DNA of 64,000 bases, from positions 62,001-126,000 of the forward strand of contig NZ_JAQTQD010000002.1 of the NCBI RefSeq assembly GCF_028712425.1, in the 5' to 3' direction. This document shows, in pieces, positions 34,999-43,477 of this stretch. The notes below the pieces were generated by a model. It did not search any database. It saw only the letters and a program-made list of their open reading frames with translations, and was not told the DNA's origin. Within the stretch, counting starts at the first letter, position 1; every line of letters starts with the position of its first letter. A program made the translations under genes and the position numbers. Source of the DNA: Methanoregula sp. (GTDB lineage: Archaea; Halobacteriota; Methanomicrobia; Methanomicrobiales; Methanospirillaceae).

Positions 34999-36504
34999 TT
35001 AGTCCATGCTGTGGCGTGGCGATTCTTCCTTCTCCGGTAATCCGAAGGAAAACGCCCCCGCAGGCACACGGATCTCGAAGCGTGCACCCCTGCCCGGTTC
35101 GCCGGTCTCCACGATACTGATCCCGGTAGAGTCCAGGATCTCTTTGGTGAGGAACATCCCGTACCCGGTATTCCGGTAATATTCACGGCGGAAAATCTTC
35201 TCTTTTACGCCGGCTGGTATGCCAACCCCGTCATCCTCGTACAGGACAACGAGATCATCACCATCCATGCGATAGGAAATCCTGCAGCGTGTGACGTTCA
35301 CACCATGGCGGAGGGAGTTCTCGACAAGGTTGTAGAAGACCTTTTCCAGGAGAAGGTCCGCGTAAATCGCGAGATCCCCGACCTCTTTCTCTACGCGGAC
35401 GTCCCCCAGGTCAAGATCCTTTATGGCATCGTCAATGGTGACCGAGAGGACCTGCCAGTGAGGCGACCGCGAGCCGATGAACTGGTAGTTGCGGGTGAAC
35501 CGGATCTGCTTCTGGATCAACTGGGTGATCTGCCCGATCTTCTTTATGTGCCCGATTGCCTCGGGGTTGGAGATCTGCTCCTCTGCAAGCGAGAGATACA
35601 TCACAATCGCTGTTATCTGGTTGAGGATGTCGTGCCGGGTAATCGACGAGAGCGTGTTGAGTTTCTTGTTTGCCAGCTGGATTGCCTCCTCGAACTGTTT
35701 GCGCTCCTCGATCTCTGCGAGGAGGCTCTCGTTTGCCCGGGTCAGTTCCCGCGTGCGTTCTATGATCCGTTCTTCGAGCTCCACCCGGGCCTTGTGGATC
35801 ACCCGCTCGGCAAGTTTCCTTTCGGTGATGTCCATGACAGAACAGATGATGATGTTGTTGGGTGAGGCTGATGCCGAGAGGACGAACTGCCGGATATCCC
35901 CGTCACGGGTGGAAAAATGCAGCTCGATATCCCCGGTTTGCGGGCGGGACCGGATCTCGCGGGTGAAGGAATGGTATTGTGCGCTGTCCGTGAAGAGTTC
36001 CTTGAGGTCTTTTCCCACGAGTTCGTTTCTGTCATAACGGAGCATGCGGGCACACTTCGCATTCAGTTCCTGGATCTTCAGGGTGTCAAGACCGAATGTG
36101 AAGATCCCTGCCTGGGAGTTCTCGAAGATGTCGCGGTACTTCCGCTCCTCTAAAACAAGCCCCTTGGCAAAGGATGATGTGACTACGCCAATTGTCACGA
36201 AGATGACGAACCATGCCGTAGATACCGCGACGATTGCCGGGTTGAAACTGGTGAGGGAATAGACCAGCACCAGGTAGATGGTGCTGACAAGGAGCGTGAA
36301 GATGACACCGTGGTCGGGATAGATGTAGACAAAGAGGATGATCGGGAGGAAGTAGAGGAACGGGAAGACTTCGTTGATCCCATGCGTGAGGGAGAAGATA
36401 GTCGAGGCGATGGCAACTGCGACGCTTGCCACGATGGCAGTGGACCAGAGGCCCCGTGCCGTGCCGGGCAGGATGCGGGGGGCACCGGACGGGATGGCGA
36501 TCAT
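34999..36504 (-). CDS. Membrane PAS histidine kinase
   Basis: 501 residues. The N-terminal 125 residues hold about four membrane helices with little outside them (FSLTHGINEVFPFLYFLPIILF marks the second pair). One PAS domain follows (about 140-250), then a coiled coil and a dimerisation helix with the acceptor histidine in SITRHDILNQITAIVMYL. The HATPase domain has NLVENSLRHG, EDDGVGI and GYGMFLTKEILDSTG. Its ATG overlaps the stop of the preceding sensor-only paralogue (ATGA), with GGAGGAGGA just before it. The two proteins are alike over the first 280 residues and may form a mixed dimer (inference). Confidence 0.9.
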   Translation of the reverse strand: MIAIPSGAPRILPGTARGLWSTAIVASVAVAIASTIFSLTHGINEVFPFLYFLPIILFVYIYPDHGVIFTLLVSTIYLVLVYSLTSFNPAIVAVSTAWFVIFVTIGVVTSSFAKGLVLEERKYRDIFENSQAGIFTFGLDTLKIQELNAKCARMLRYDRNELVGKDLKELFTDSAQYHSFTREIRSRPQTGDIELHFSTRDGDIRQFVLSASASPNNIIICSVMDITERKLAERVIHKARVELEERIIERTRELTRANESLLAEIEERKQFEEAIQLANKKLNTLSSITRHDILNQITAIVMYLSLAEEQISNPEAIGHIKKIGQITQLIQKQIRFTRNYQFIGSRSPHWQVLSVTIDDAIKDLDLGDVRVEKEVGDLAIYADLLLEKVFYNLVENSLRHGVNVTRCRISYRMDGDDLVVLYEDDGVGIPAGVKEKIFRREYYRNTGYGMFLTKEILDSTGISIVETGEPGRGARFEIRVPAGAFSFGLPEKEESPRHSMD

Positions 36505-37352
36505 TCCTCCTCCTCCAGGTCCTTCTTGGACCCGGGTTCCGGTGTGAGGATGGTCTTTGTCACCCTGCGCCGTTCGAGGATCTCGGCCTGAAGCTGCGCG
36601 TTTATCTTTTCCAGGTGTTCCGTCCGGGCACGGACCTGCACCTCGAGTTCTTCCAGGGTCTTCTTGATCTCCTCGTCAGCGACCTTGCTGCCGGTCATAT
36701 CGATCGCAGAACAGAGCACGCGGTTCCGTGACACCAGTACAGCCGAGACGATGAACCGGTGCTGGCCCCCGTCCCGTGACTGGAAGACCCCTTCAGTCTC
36801 CAGGTTCTGCGGACCGTTCCGGATATCTGCGATGAACTGGTCGCGCTCGGACGACCCGGTCCAGGTCTTTGAGAGGTCCTTTCCCACCAGCTCGCTCCGG
36901 TCATAGCGGAGCCATTGCGCGAACTTGGCGTTTGCCCCGAGGACCTGGAGGGTCGTGAGATCGAAACAGAAGATTCCGTCCTGGGAATTCACAAGGATGC
37001 TCCGGATCCGCATTTGCTCGTCGATGAGCCGCGTTGCGTAGGACGAGGAGACAACCCCGATGGTGATGAAGATGGCAAACCATGCCGTTGCAATCGCGAT
37101 GTGTTCGGGGTTGGTGAAGTCATACAGGTAGATCATCCCGATGTAGGTGAGGCTGACGCCAAGGGAGAAGAGAACTGCGCGCTTCGGGAAGAAGTACACG
37201 GAAAGGATGATGGGAAGGATGTAGAGGAACGGGAATATCTCGAAGATCCCGTGGGTTAAGGAGAATACCGTGGTGATAACAGCGCCAATGGTCGCTGCGG
37301 TGATGATGAACAGGTGAAGGACTTCCTCGTTTTCGGGGGAGATCTGTTTCAT
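36501..37352 (-). CDS. Membrane PAS sensor without kinase domain, paralogue of the next kinase
   Basis: 283 residues. It has the same four-helix membrane part (FSLTHGIFEIFPFLYILPIIL), PAS domain (about 140-250) and coiled coil as the kinase that follows, but it ends after the coil at KKDLEEEE, where the kinase core would start. No remains of H-box or ATPase are seen before the overlapping next start, so the loss is clean. It may act as a regulatory partner of the kinase or as a receptor for another output (inference). Confidence 0.85.
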   Translation of the reverse strand: MKQISPENEEVLHLFIITAATIGAVITTVFSLTHGIFEIFPFLYILPIILSVYFFPKRAVLFSLGVSLTYIGMIYLYDFTNPEHIAIATAWFAIFITIGVVSSSYATRLIDEQMRIRSILVNSQDGIFCFDLTTLQVLGANAKFAQWLRYDRSELVGKDLSKTWTGSSERDQFIADIRNGPQNLETEGVFQSRDGGQHRFIVSAVLVSRNRVLCSAIDMTGSKVADEEIKKTLEELEVQVRARTEHLEKINAQLQAEILERRRVTKTILTPEPGSKKDLEEEE

Positions 37353-37428
37353 ACTCTTCGTGCACCTGCCTGCAGCTCAGCAGGCTGTTTCCCTGCAAAT
37401 GGTAATGATCTATCGATTGGTTTCATCA

Positions 37429-37443
37429 CATATATTTTAAGGT
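37429..37443 (-). promoter_or_regulatory. TATA box of the paired sensor genes
   Basis: On the minus strand CCTTAAAATATATG lies about 80 bases before the ATG at 37352. It has the form of a purine/C-preceded archaeal TATA element; the message would have a leader of about 50 bases. Confidence 0.5.
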
Positions 37444-37487
37444 ATTTGTGCTGCCCGTGTGCATACGGGAAAAAGGCGGACGGCCTG

Positions 37488-38087
37488 TTACAATGCAGCA
37501 TTGTCCCCGTTGATCTGTTCGAGGTCCTCGAGCTTGTTGATATTCGTGAAAGACCGGAGTTCCGGGTCGAACTGCCTGAGGTCGTTCACGGGCACATACA
37601 GCGTATCGATGGACCGTATCATCGAGCGCAGTGAGTAGGATTCATGGGTCTTGAGGTACTCCAGGATAGCCTCGCGGCGGTATACGGCCATGAGGGGTTC
37701 GAGAAGGTCTGTATTCCAGCTGGGAATGGCTGCCTGGTGTTCACCAATAGCGGAGAAGAGATACGAGACAACCCCTGCATCAATGCAGGGCATGTCGCAG
37801 GCAGAGACGAAGATGAGATCTCCCTGTGCAGCAAGGGTGCCGGCATGGAGCCCGCGAATGGGGCCGATTCCCTGGCGGATGTCTGTAATACACCGCACGC
37901 CCTCGAGATGGTCGAAACGCCGGCACTGTTCCGGGTCGCGTGCAACAAGGATGATCTCGTCCACGATCCCCCGCAGCGTGTCAACGAGCCGCTCAATGAA
38001 CGTTTTACCCTGGTACCGGAAGAAATACTTCTCCTGCCCGTTGGCACGCCGTGCCTCTCCACCTACAAGGATGATCGCTGATCTCAT
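37488..38087 (-). CDS. mobA: Molybdenum cofactor guanylyltransferase-like protein
   Basis: 199 residues. The nucleotidyltransferase start is AIILVGGEARRANGQEKYFF, with the GGxxxRxxGxxK signature. The metal-binding aspartate is in FVSACDMPCIDAG, and a RQGIGPIRGLHAG loop contacts the nucleotide. MobA attaches GMP to molybdopterin, giving the bis-MGD-type cofactor of formylmethanofuran and formate dehydrogenases. The start at 38087 opens the fold directly; upstream frame runs toward ogt. No other cofactor gene is adjacent. A different nucleotide sugar or cofactor is possible because the family is broad. Confidence 0.85.
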   Translation of the reverse strand: MRSAIILVGGEARRANGQEKYFFRYQGKTFIERLVDTLRGIVDEIILVARDPEQCRRFDHLEGVRCITDIRQGIGPIRGLHAGTLAAQGDLIFVSACDMPCIDAGVVSYLFSAIGEHQAAIPSWNTDLLEPLMAVYRREAILEYLKTHESYSLRSMIRSIDTLYVPVNDLRQFDPELRSFTNINKLEDLEQINGDNAAL

Positions 38088-38145
38088 CTGCTCAGTACTA
38101 CTCCTGAATTCAACCAGATTTATTGGCTCTTCAGTATGTAGTAAT

Positions 38146-38604
38146 TTACGCAATGGTTTTTTTGAGGGTTTCCCGGTTCTTCTTCTCCATGGCAAGGAGC
38201 AGTTCCTTAATTTCGATCTCGGGAGAGAACCCGCCAATCCCGTTGGCTGCGACAACCCGGTGGCAGGGGATGACGAGCGGGGTGGGATTCCGGGCCATGG
38301 CCTGCCCGACTGCACGGGGTGCTGTCCCGACCACCCGGGCAATGTCGCCATACGTGGCAGTCTTCCCGTACGGGATCTCCCGTACGGCGCGGTAGATGCG
38401 GCTGTACGGGGTGTCGCCGTGGATCGCGACAGAGGAAAATGCCCTGAGGTCAACGGGCCTTCCCGCACAGTACTGCCGGATCAGGGGCGGGACGCTCCCT
38501 TTGATTCCCGTCCGCGAGAACCGGATGCGGCTGACCAGGTTCCCGCTCCAGTACACGTGGACATACCAGAGCCCGAGCCGGCAGGATCCGCTCAGGGTTT
38601 CCAT
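38146..38604 (-). CDS. ogt: Methylated-DNA--protein-cysteine methyltransferase
   Basis: 152 residues. The active-site block is PLVIPCHRVVAANG with the acceptor cysteine, preceded by the helix-turn-helix PYGKTATYGDIARVVGTAPRAVGQAMARNP. It removes alkyl groups from O6-guanine in a single-use reaction. The N-terminal domain is short (about 60 residues). The start overlaps the end of the helicase gene by 13 bases, so both repair-related genes are co-transcribed. Confidence 0.92.
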   Translation of the reverse strand: METLSGSCRLGLWYVHVYWSGNLVSRIRFSRTGIKGSVPPLIRQYCAGRPVDLRAFSSVAIHGDTPYSRIYRAVREIPYGKTATYGDIARVVGTAPRAVGQAMARNPTPLVIPCHRVVAANGIGGFSPEIEIKELLLAMEKKNRETLKKTIA

Positions 38605-40601
38605 TGCGCGAGCACCTCGCGGAACCGGTCATAATCGCAGGCGATTATCTCTTCCTGCATCCAGCCCGGCAGGGCATCCCTGACCTTCTTTTCACAAAAC
38701 CGCTTCTCCCCGAGTACGAGAACACCCCGGTCCTCCGGGGTCCGCAGCACCCGCCCGAGTGCCTGAAGCGAGCGGTTGACGGCCGGCAGGGTATAGCAGA
38801 GGAACTCCCCTTCGGGCCCGAACTTGTGCCGGTAATATTCGATCATCATCTTGCGTACCCGGTTGAATGGCGCAAGCGGGAGGCCGATCACCATGGCGCC
38901 CGAGAGCATCTCACCCCGGTAATCAAGCCCCTCGCTCCACTTTCCCCCGGCAACGGCAAACATGACGCCGGATTCGCGCCGCGCCGGCAGCGAGAGGAAC
39001 TCGGTCAGGGCCGCGCTTGCGCCTGCCGCATCGCGGGGCTCGATGAAGACCTTCTTTCCCCGGATGTCGCGTGCAGTAAGTTCCGCATACGTCTCGAGGA
39101 TCTGGTAACTGGGGAAGTAAATGGCACGGTTGCCTTTAAGCGAACAGAACGCCCGGATATACCCTGCAATACGGTTCGTATTCTCCTTGTTCTGCCGCAT
39201 CGAGTAAACGGTCGTGATATCGTTTGCGCAGGCGATGAGCCGGTTCTCCTTCGGGAACGCGTTGGGGAGGGAGAGCGTTGTCACGTTCCCGTTGCCGAAG
39301 TAGTATTTTTGGAAGCTCTCTACAGGAGAGAGCGTACCCGAGATCAGGATGGCGCAGGCATGGGAACCGCACACCTCCGAGAGCGAGGCAGCAGGATCAA
39401 TGCTGCGCACTTCCAGGGTGATGCCGGACTCCTCTTTGCGATACACGGTCAGGAACGCCGGGTCGGTTGCGGAGTTGGAGAGTCGGAGGAGGAACTCAGT
39501 CAGGCGCTCGATTGCCGTTTCGCGGAACTCACCCCCCTTGATGTTCTTCTCACGGATGGTCTCGGACAGACCCATGAGGTCGTCCACGATCTCGTCCATA
39601 TCCTTGTAGAGCGATTCGCGGACGATCATCCGGTCGAAGATCGCGGGATCGAACCAGTCCTCTGCCTCGACCGAGTTCTGGAGGCCCCGGATGAATTCCG
39701 TAAGCCGGGGAAGCACGTGCCGTACCGCCTCAGCCCCTTTGTGGCGCCGGGCCATGCCGGAGAGTTCACGCGAAGCCTGTTCGAGGTCGCGCTCCACCAT
39801 GGTCACGCTCTCGATGCCGGTAATCACGTCACCGCAGTTGTGCGCCTCATCGATCAGGAGAAGGATGTCCTTGTCCTCGACACCAAGGTTTGCATAGAGC
39901 TGCTCCCGGATCTGCCGGTCGAAGAGATGGTGGTAATTAAGGATGACCACGTCGGTGTTCTTTGCCGCGTGCATCATCAGCTCATACGGGCAGAGGCTGG
40001 AAGAGTATTCGGTAAGGTCCCTCGGGGGGACGGGGTTCTGGATCACGCGGTCGGCCTTGTTGCGCAGTTCCGTTGAGGGAACCATCCGCACACCAACACC
40101 CTCTGCGGGGACGAACATTTTACTGTTGATGTAATACGGGCAGAGGAGCGGGTGCTCTTTGTCCATCCTGCGGATCTGCTGGATGATGAACGGATCCTTT
40201 GCCGGAATCATCGCCCCTTTCTCAGCCCGGTCCCGCATCAGCGAGTTCGAGAAAGCCTTGACGCCCTCACAGCGCCGGTACACGTCCCCCTCTCCCCCCA
40301 GTGGGCACATGCTCTTCTTGCCAACGAGATACACGGTTTTGATCTGCGGGGCTTTCTTCTTCACGAGTTCGAGCTCGCGGATGAAGGTCGTGAGCTGGCT
40401 TACTGTGCGGACAGCAATCACAACCTTCCGGCCTTTGCGCTCGGCAAGAAGCGAAGCAACCACGCTCGATTTCCCGGAGCCGGTCGGTGCATCGATCATC
40501 GCAATACCGCCATCACGGGCAACCGTGGCCGCAACCTCCAGCATGTGGCGCTGGCCGGGCCGGTACTCGCTGTACGGGAAGAAGGTGTCGATGGTGTTCA
40601 T
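38592..40601 (-). CDS. XPD/Rad3-family iron-sulfur DNA helicase
   Basis: 669 residues. Walker A is DAPTGSGKSSVV near residue 40, and motif II is LLIDEAHNCGDVI. An Fe-S domain lies between motifs Ia and II with cysteines in SMCPLGG, YRRCEGVK, LLCPYYIN and SSLCPYELM. The C-terminal helicase half has LISGTLSP, GGKWSEGLDYRGEM and LGRVLRTPEDRGVLVLGEKRF. Such enzymes unwind DNA 5' to 3' in repair. The start at 40601 opens with DTFFPYSEYRPGQRHML, the family Q-motif region. Confidence 0.93.
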   Translation of the reverse strand: MNTIDTFFPYSEYRPGQRHMLEVAATVARDGGIAMIDAPTGSGKSSVVASLLAERKGRKVVIAVRTVSQLTTFIRELELVKKKAPQIKTVYLVGKKSMCPLGGEGDVYRRCEGVKAFSNSLMRDRAEKGAMIPAKDPFIIQQIRRMDKEHPLLCPYYINSKMFVPAEGVGVRMVPSTELRNKADRVIQNPVPPRDLTEYSSSLCPYELMMHAAKNTDVVILNYHHLFDRQIREQLYANLGVEDKDILLLIDEAHNCGDVITGIESVTMVERDLEQASRELSGMARRHKGAEAVRHVLPRLTEFIRGLQNSVEAEDWFDPAIFDRMIVRESLYKDMDEIVDDLMGLSETIREKNIKGGEFRETAIERLTEFLLRLSNSATDPAFLTVYRKEESGITLEVRSIDPAASLSEVCGSHACAILISGTLSPVESFQKYYFGNGNVTTLSLPNAFPKENRLIACANDITTVYSMRQNKENTNRIAGYIRAFCSLKGNRAIYFPSYQILETYAELTARDIRGKKVFIEPRDAAGASAALTEFLSLPARRESGVMFAVAGGKWSEGLDYRGEMLSGAMVIGLPLAPFNRVRKMMIEYYRHKFGPEGEFLCYTLPAVNRSLQALGRVLRTPEDRGVLVLGEKRFCEKKVRDALPGWMQEEIIACDYDRFREVLAQWKP

Positions 40602-40732
40602 TTCTTCAACAATATTGGCTGCCGGAGGTTTTATGGGTGTGGATGCAGCCGCACGGCTGGGGAGAAGGCGTACCTTCCGGTACGGGACGAAAGGAACTGC
40701 GGTTTACATCGATCACTTTTAATGAATTGGGG

Positions 40733-41701
40733 ATGACCGGTTCCCGGAATACGATGGATCCGTTCACGGTTGCCTATGCTGCCTATCTTGCCATTATTGC
40801 CGCACTTCTCGTCATCGTATCCGGGCTGCTCCGGGACAGGAAGTCCAGGATTCTCCTTCACCTGGTCTGCGGGTGCGTGCTGGCATGCTTTGTCGGGATT
40901 GTCAATCCGCAGTTTGAAGATGGCATCGCGGGGCTCCCGTACTACCTGGCCCTCCTTCTCTCTCCTCTGGTACTTCCCCTGTTCATTGCTGCGTCCCTGT
41001 TTATTGTCGGGGCGGGGAGACCGTCGCTGCTGAAAACTCCCGCCGTTTTTTTCGGGGCATTCGTATCTGTTCTTCTCTACCTGGAAATTATGCAGTACGG
41101 GATCGTTCGTCTCGGGGCGGCTCAGTGGAGGCTGGAACTGTTCATCGGGATCGCGTGCGTCCTGGTTCTGTCGGGCCTGGTATTTTTCATTCTGGACTGG
41201 CTGCTCTGCCGGATCTCCGGAGAGCCCACAAGCCGGCAGGAGGCTGCGGGCACGGATGTGGCATGCACCACCATCAGCCGGCAGAAACGGCTGGCGGTGC
41301 TTTCAGCCGTGATCCTGCTGGTACTGTGTTCGCCGATGGCCCTCGTCTCATGGATCAGTTATTCAGCGGTGACCTGCGGCGGGTTCGATGTGTACGAGGT
41401 CAACGAGTCCGCGGCGAAGCTGTACACGGTCGTTGCGGTTACCGGTGACGACTTCAGCCGCTTCCCCCGCATGAAACCGTTCCTGACGGGAGACCAAGCC
41501 GGCGATTCGCGTTGCAGCGAGGGCCTCACTATCGCCGTCCCCGGTACCTGCATCGGGACCGGTACGTATCTCTGCAGCGAGGGGAAGATGGTACGGGAAT
41601 ACGGCAACTCCCTCGGCGGAACCGGAACGGATAGTACACAGCCTGTGATCCTGGAGTACGGCGGGCGGTATTTTTACCTGATGAAGACGTGGGTTACGTG
41701 A
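40733..41701 (+). CDS. Multi-helix membrane protein, function unknown
   Basis: 322 residues. Helices lie near 14-32, 38-55, 65-92, 98-118, 128-155 and 185-207, then an extracytoplasmic C-terminal domain of about 110 residues begins after SWISYSAVTCGGFDVYEV. That domain has four cysteines (TCGG, SRCSEG, GTCIGTG, YLCSEG) that may form two disulfides. I do not recognise the family. The start is uncertain; ATG at 40754 is the alternative. It is divergent from the helicase gene. Confidence 0.72.
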   Translation: MTGSRNTMDPFTVAYAAYLAIIAALLVIVSGLLRDRKSRILLHLVCGCVLACFVGIVNPQFEDGIAGLPYYLALLLSPLVLPLFIAASLFIVGAGRPSLLKTPAVFFGAFVSVLLYLEIMQYGIVRLGAAQWRLELFIGIACVLVLSGLVFFILDWLLCRISGEPTSRQEAAGTDVACTTISRQKRLAVLSAVILLVLCSPMALVSWISYSAVTCGGFDVYEVNESAAKLYTVVAVTGDDFSRFPRMKPFLTGDQAGDSRCSEGLTIAVPGTCIGTGTYLCSEGKMVREYGNSLGGTGTDSTQPVILEYGGRYFYLMKTWVT

Positions 41702-41889
41702 CCGCGCCCGGGCGAATCCTCTCCCTTCTTACGAATCGTACGGCGTTCACCCCGCGGGTACCTGGCGCCATCCGGCTGTTGTGAGTGAGATCGTTTTGGA
41801 TCGGGACGGGGCTGTCGTATTCCGCCATGCCGGTGTGGGGATGGACGTACGATGACGGGTGCAATCGCCATGCCTGCCGAAAAAATGAT

Positions 41890-41907
41890 TATTGTGTATA
41901 CACAATA
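41890..41907 (+). promoter_or_regulatory. 18-bp perfect palindrome before the antitoxin gene
   Basis: TATTGTGTATACACAATA is a perfect palindrome ending 8 bases before the ATG at 41916. Its position fits an operator for self-repression by the antitoxin; VapB-type antitoxins commonly bind such palindromes. Confidence 0.65.
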
Positions 41908-41915
41908 GATCATTC

Positions 41916-42206
41916 ATGGTGACCAAGACCATCAACATCAAGGAATCAGCGTATCACGCACTCAGGGCACACAAGCGGGCCGGTGAGAGTTATTCCGATG
42001 TGATCCTCCGTATCACCGAGGGCGAGGAGAAGAGCGTCTGCGATTTTTTGCAGACAATCGATCCCGCGGTCAGGAGCGAGATCGCAGGATTTGTGAAAAT
42101 GAAAAAGTCCGAGCTTGATCATGTAAGGTCCCGGAAGGATTGCCAGGCAACCCGGCCTAGATTGCATCGTCATTCTCCAGCAGCCACTTCCAGACCGGCC
42201 GGATGA
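41916..42206 (+). CDS. Orphan VapB-like antitoxin (DUF217 type), unusual C-terminus
   Basis: 96 residues. The first 75 residues match the archaeal VapB/DUF217 antitoxin type: TKTINIKESAYHALRAHKR, ESYSDVILRI, then a helix and a charged end. The remaining 20 or so residues (RLHRHSPAATSRPAG) are unlike the family and are read antisense through the last 50 bases of the convergent ATPase gene. No PIN-domain VapC toxin follows. The natural stop and the toxin may have been lost by recombination here (inference). An 18-bp palindrome precedes the start. Confidence 0.72.
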   Translation: MVTKTINIKESAYHALRAHKRAGESYSDVILRITEGEEKSVCDFLQTIDPAVRSEIAGFVKMKKSELDHVRSRKDCQATRPRLHRHSPAATSRPAG

Positions 42207-43428
42207 TGATTGTCCTCCCTTCGACCCGCAGTTCATCATCCTGATCGCTGGTCAGGATCAGGCCACGGTCCAGCCTGAACTCATCCATCGCTTCAGCGAG
42301 GCCTCTAATCTCCCGCTCCCGGTTTTCCTCCGTGAATTCATAACAGACCTGGATCGCGCCGGTAATTTTTTTCCGGTCAACGAGGACGAAGTTGCATTCC
42401 CGGTTCTTCGTGAAGTAAAAGATCCCGCTTCCCCGCCGCCTCAGTTCGATATAGACGATATTTTCCAAGAGCCTTCCTTTATCCGGTGATAAGGAGAAGC
42501 CGCTGATGATACTGAAAGCGGTATCGATACAGTAGATCTTGCGGGGCGAGCCCAGCTGTTTTTTCACCGAGTAGTCGAACCGCGCGAGTTCGAAGAACAG
42601 GTATGCCCCGCTGAGATAGGAGATGTACTCCTTGACTGTGATGGCATTCATCAGCCCGAGACTTTTTTTCAGCGAGTTGTACGTAAACGGGAGTGTCATT
42701 GTGGATGCAAGGATCCCGACCAGCTCCCTCACCAGTCTCTGCCTGCGGATGGAATATCGTGCAATGATGTCCCGGTACAGGATGTTGTCGTACAGGGTTT
42801 TGATATAATCCGTGTCGCGATTTCTGAGGTATTCGGGCATCCCGCCGCATTCCGTGTAGCGCCCAAAAGCCCGGACAATGGTTGCTTTTTCTTCAGCCAG
42901 ATACAGCGATTCTTTGCGGACTGCGATGCCATGTAACCGGAGATATTCGACAAACGAGAACGGGTAGATCTCAAAGAGTTTGTACCGGCCGGTCAGCCGG
43001 GTCCCGAACTCTTTGCTGAGCAGGGCCGCGTTCGACCCGGTGAGGATCACTTTCTTCCCGCTGTCCTGGAGTCTTCGGACAAATGTCTCGAACTTTTCCA
43101 CGTTCTGGATCTCGTCAAAGAAGTACGTAGAGGACGACCCGTATATTTCCATGAGCACTTCATCGAGGATGGAAAAATCCTCTGCACGGAAACTGAGCAG
43201 CCGCTCGTCTTCGAAATTGACATAGCAGTAGTTCTTCTTTGTCTCCATGATTTGTTTTATGAGCGTGGACTTCCCGCATCTCCTGATACCGGCAAGGATG
43301 ATCACCCGGTTGTCATCCAGTGCGGCGAGGACCAGGGGAAGGATCGAGCGTTCGATAAAATCCCCTGGTTGTTCCATCCGGGCTTTCTGCTGGATGACGA
43401 GTTGCCGCAGCAGCTCTTTCGAGACCAT
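42157..43428 (-). CDS. AAA ATPase with DUF4143 domain
   Basis: 423 residues. Walker A is LAGIRRCGKSTLIKQI near residue 48, Walker B is YFFDEIQNVEKFE, and sensor 1 is ILTGSNAALLSKEF with the RLTGRYKLFEIYPFSFVEYL block. The C-terminal DUF4143 domain has a restriction-like ending (CIDTAF, ECNFVLVDRKK). These proteins are common in archaea, vary in copy number and are often near mobile or toxin loci; their substrate is unknown. It is convergent with the antitoxin and overlaps its end by 50 bases. Confidence 0.88.
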   Translation of the reverse strand: MVSKELLRQLVIQQKARMEQPGDFIERSILPLVLAALDDNRVIILAGIRRCGKSTLIKQIMETKKNYCYVNFEDERLLSFRAEDFSILDEVLMEIYGSSSTYFFDEIQNVEKFETFVRRLQDSGKKVILTGSNAALLSKEFGTRLTGRYKLFEIYPFSFVEYLRLHGIAVRKESLYLAEEKATIVRAFGRYTECGGMPEYLRNRDTDYIKTLYDNILYRDIIARYSIRRQRLVRELVGILASTMTLPFTYNSLKKSLGLMNAITVKEYISYLSGAYLFFELARFDYSVKKQLGSPRKIYCIDTAFSIISGFSLSPDKGRLLENIVYIELRRRGSGIFYFTKNRECNFVLVDRKKITGAIQVCYEFTEENREREIRGLAEAMDEFRLDRGLILTSDQDDELRVEGRTIIIRPVWKWLLENDDAI

Positions 43429-43429
43429 A

Positions 43430-43477
43430 CTAATTACTAATTAGCAGAAACGATAAAGGTTACTCATTGGTAATTAG
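43430..43477 (-). promoter_or_regulatory. Palindromic operator-like repeats before the ATPase gene
   Basis: CTAATTACTAATTAG (43430-43444) is a palindrome with one central base and lies one base before the start codon. The half-site TAATTAG occurs again at 43471-43477. A TATA-like TTTATC lies between. Likely control site (inference). Confidence 0.45.

Noticed and set aside
38604-40076. 490-codon frame antisense to the XPD-like helicase
   Set aside because: The opposite strand encodes a full helicase with all motifs; long antisense frames are common in GC-rich genes.
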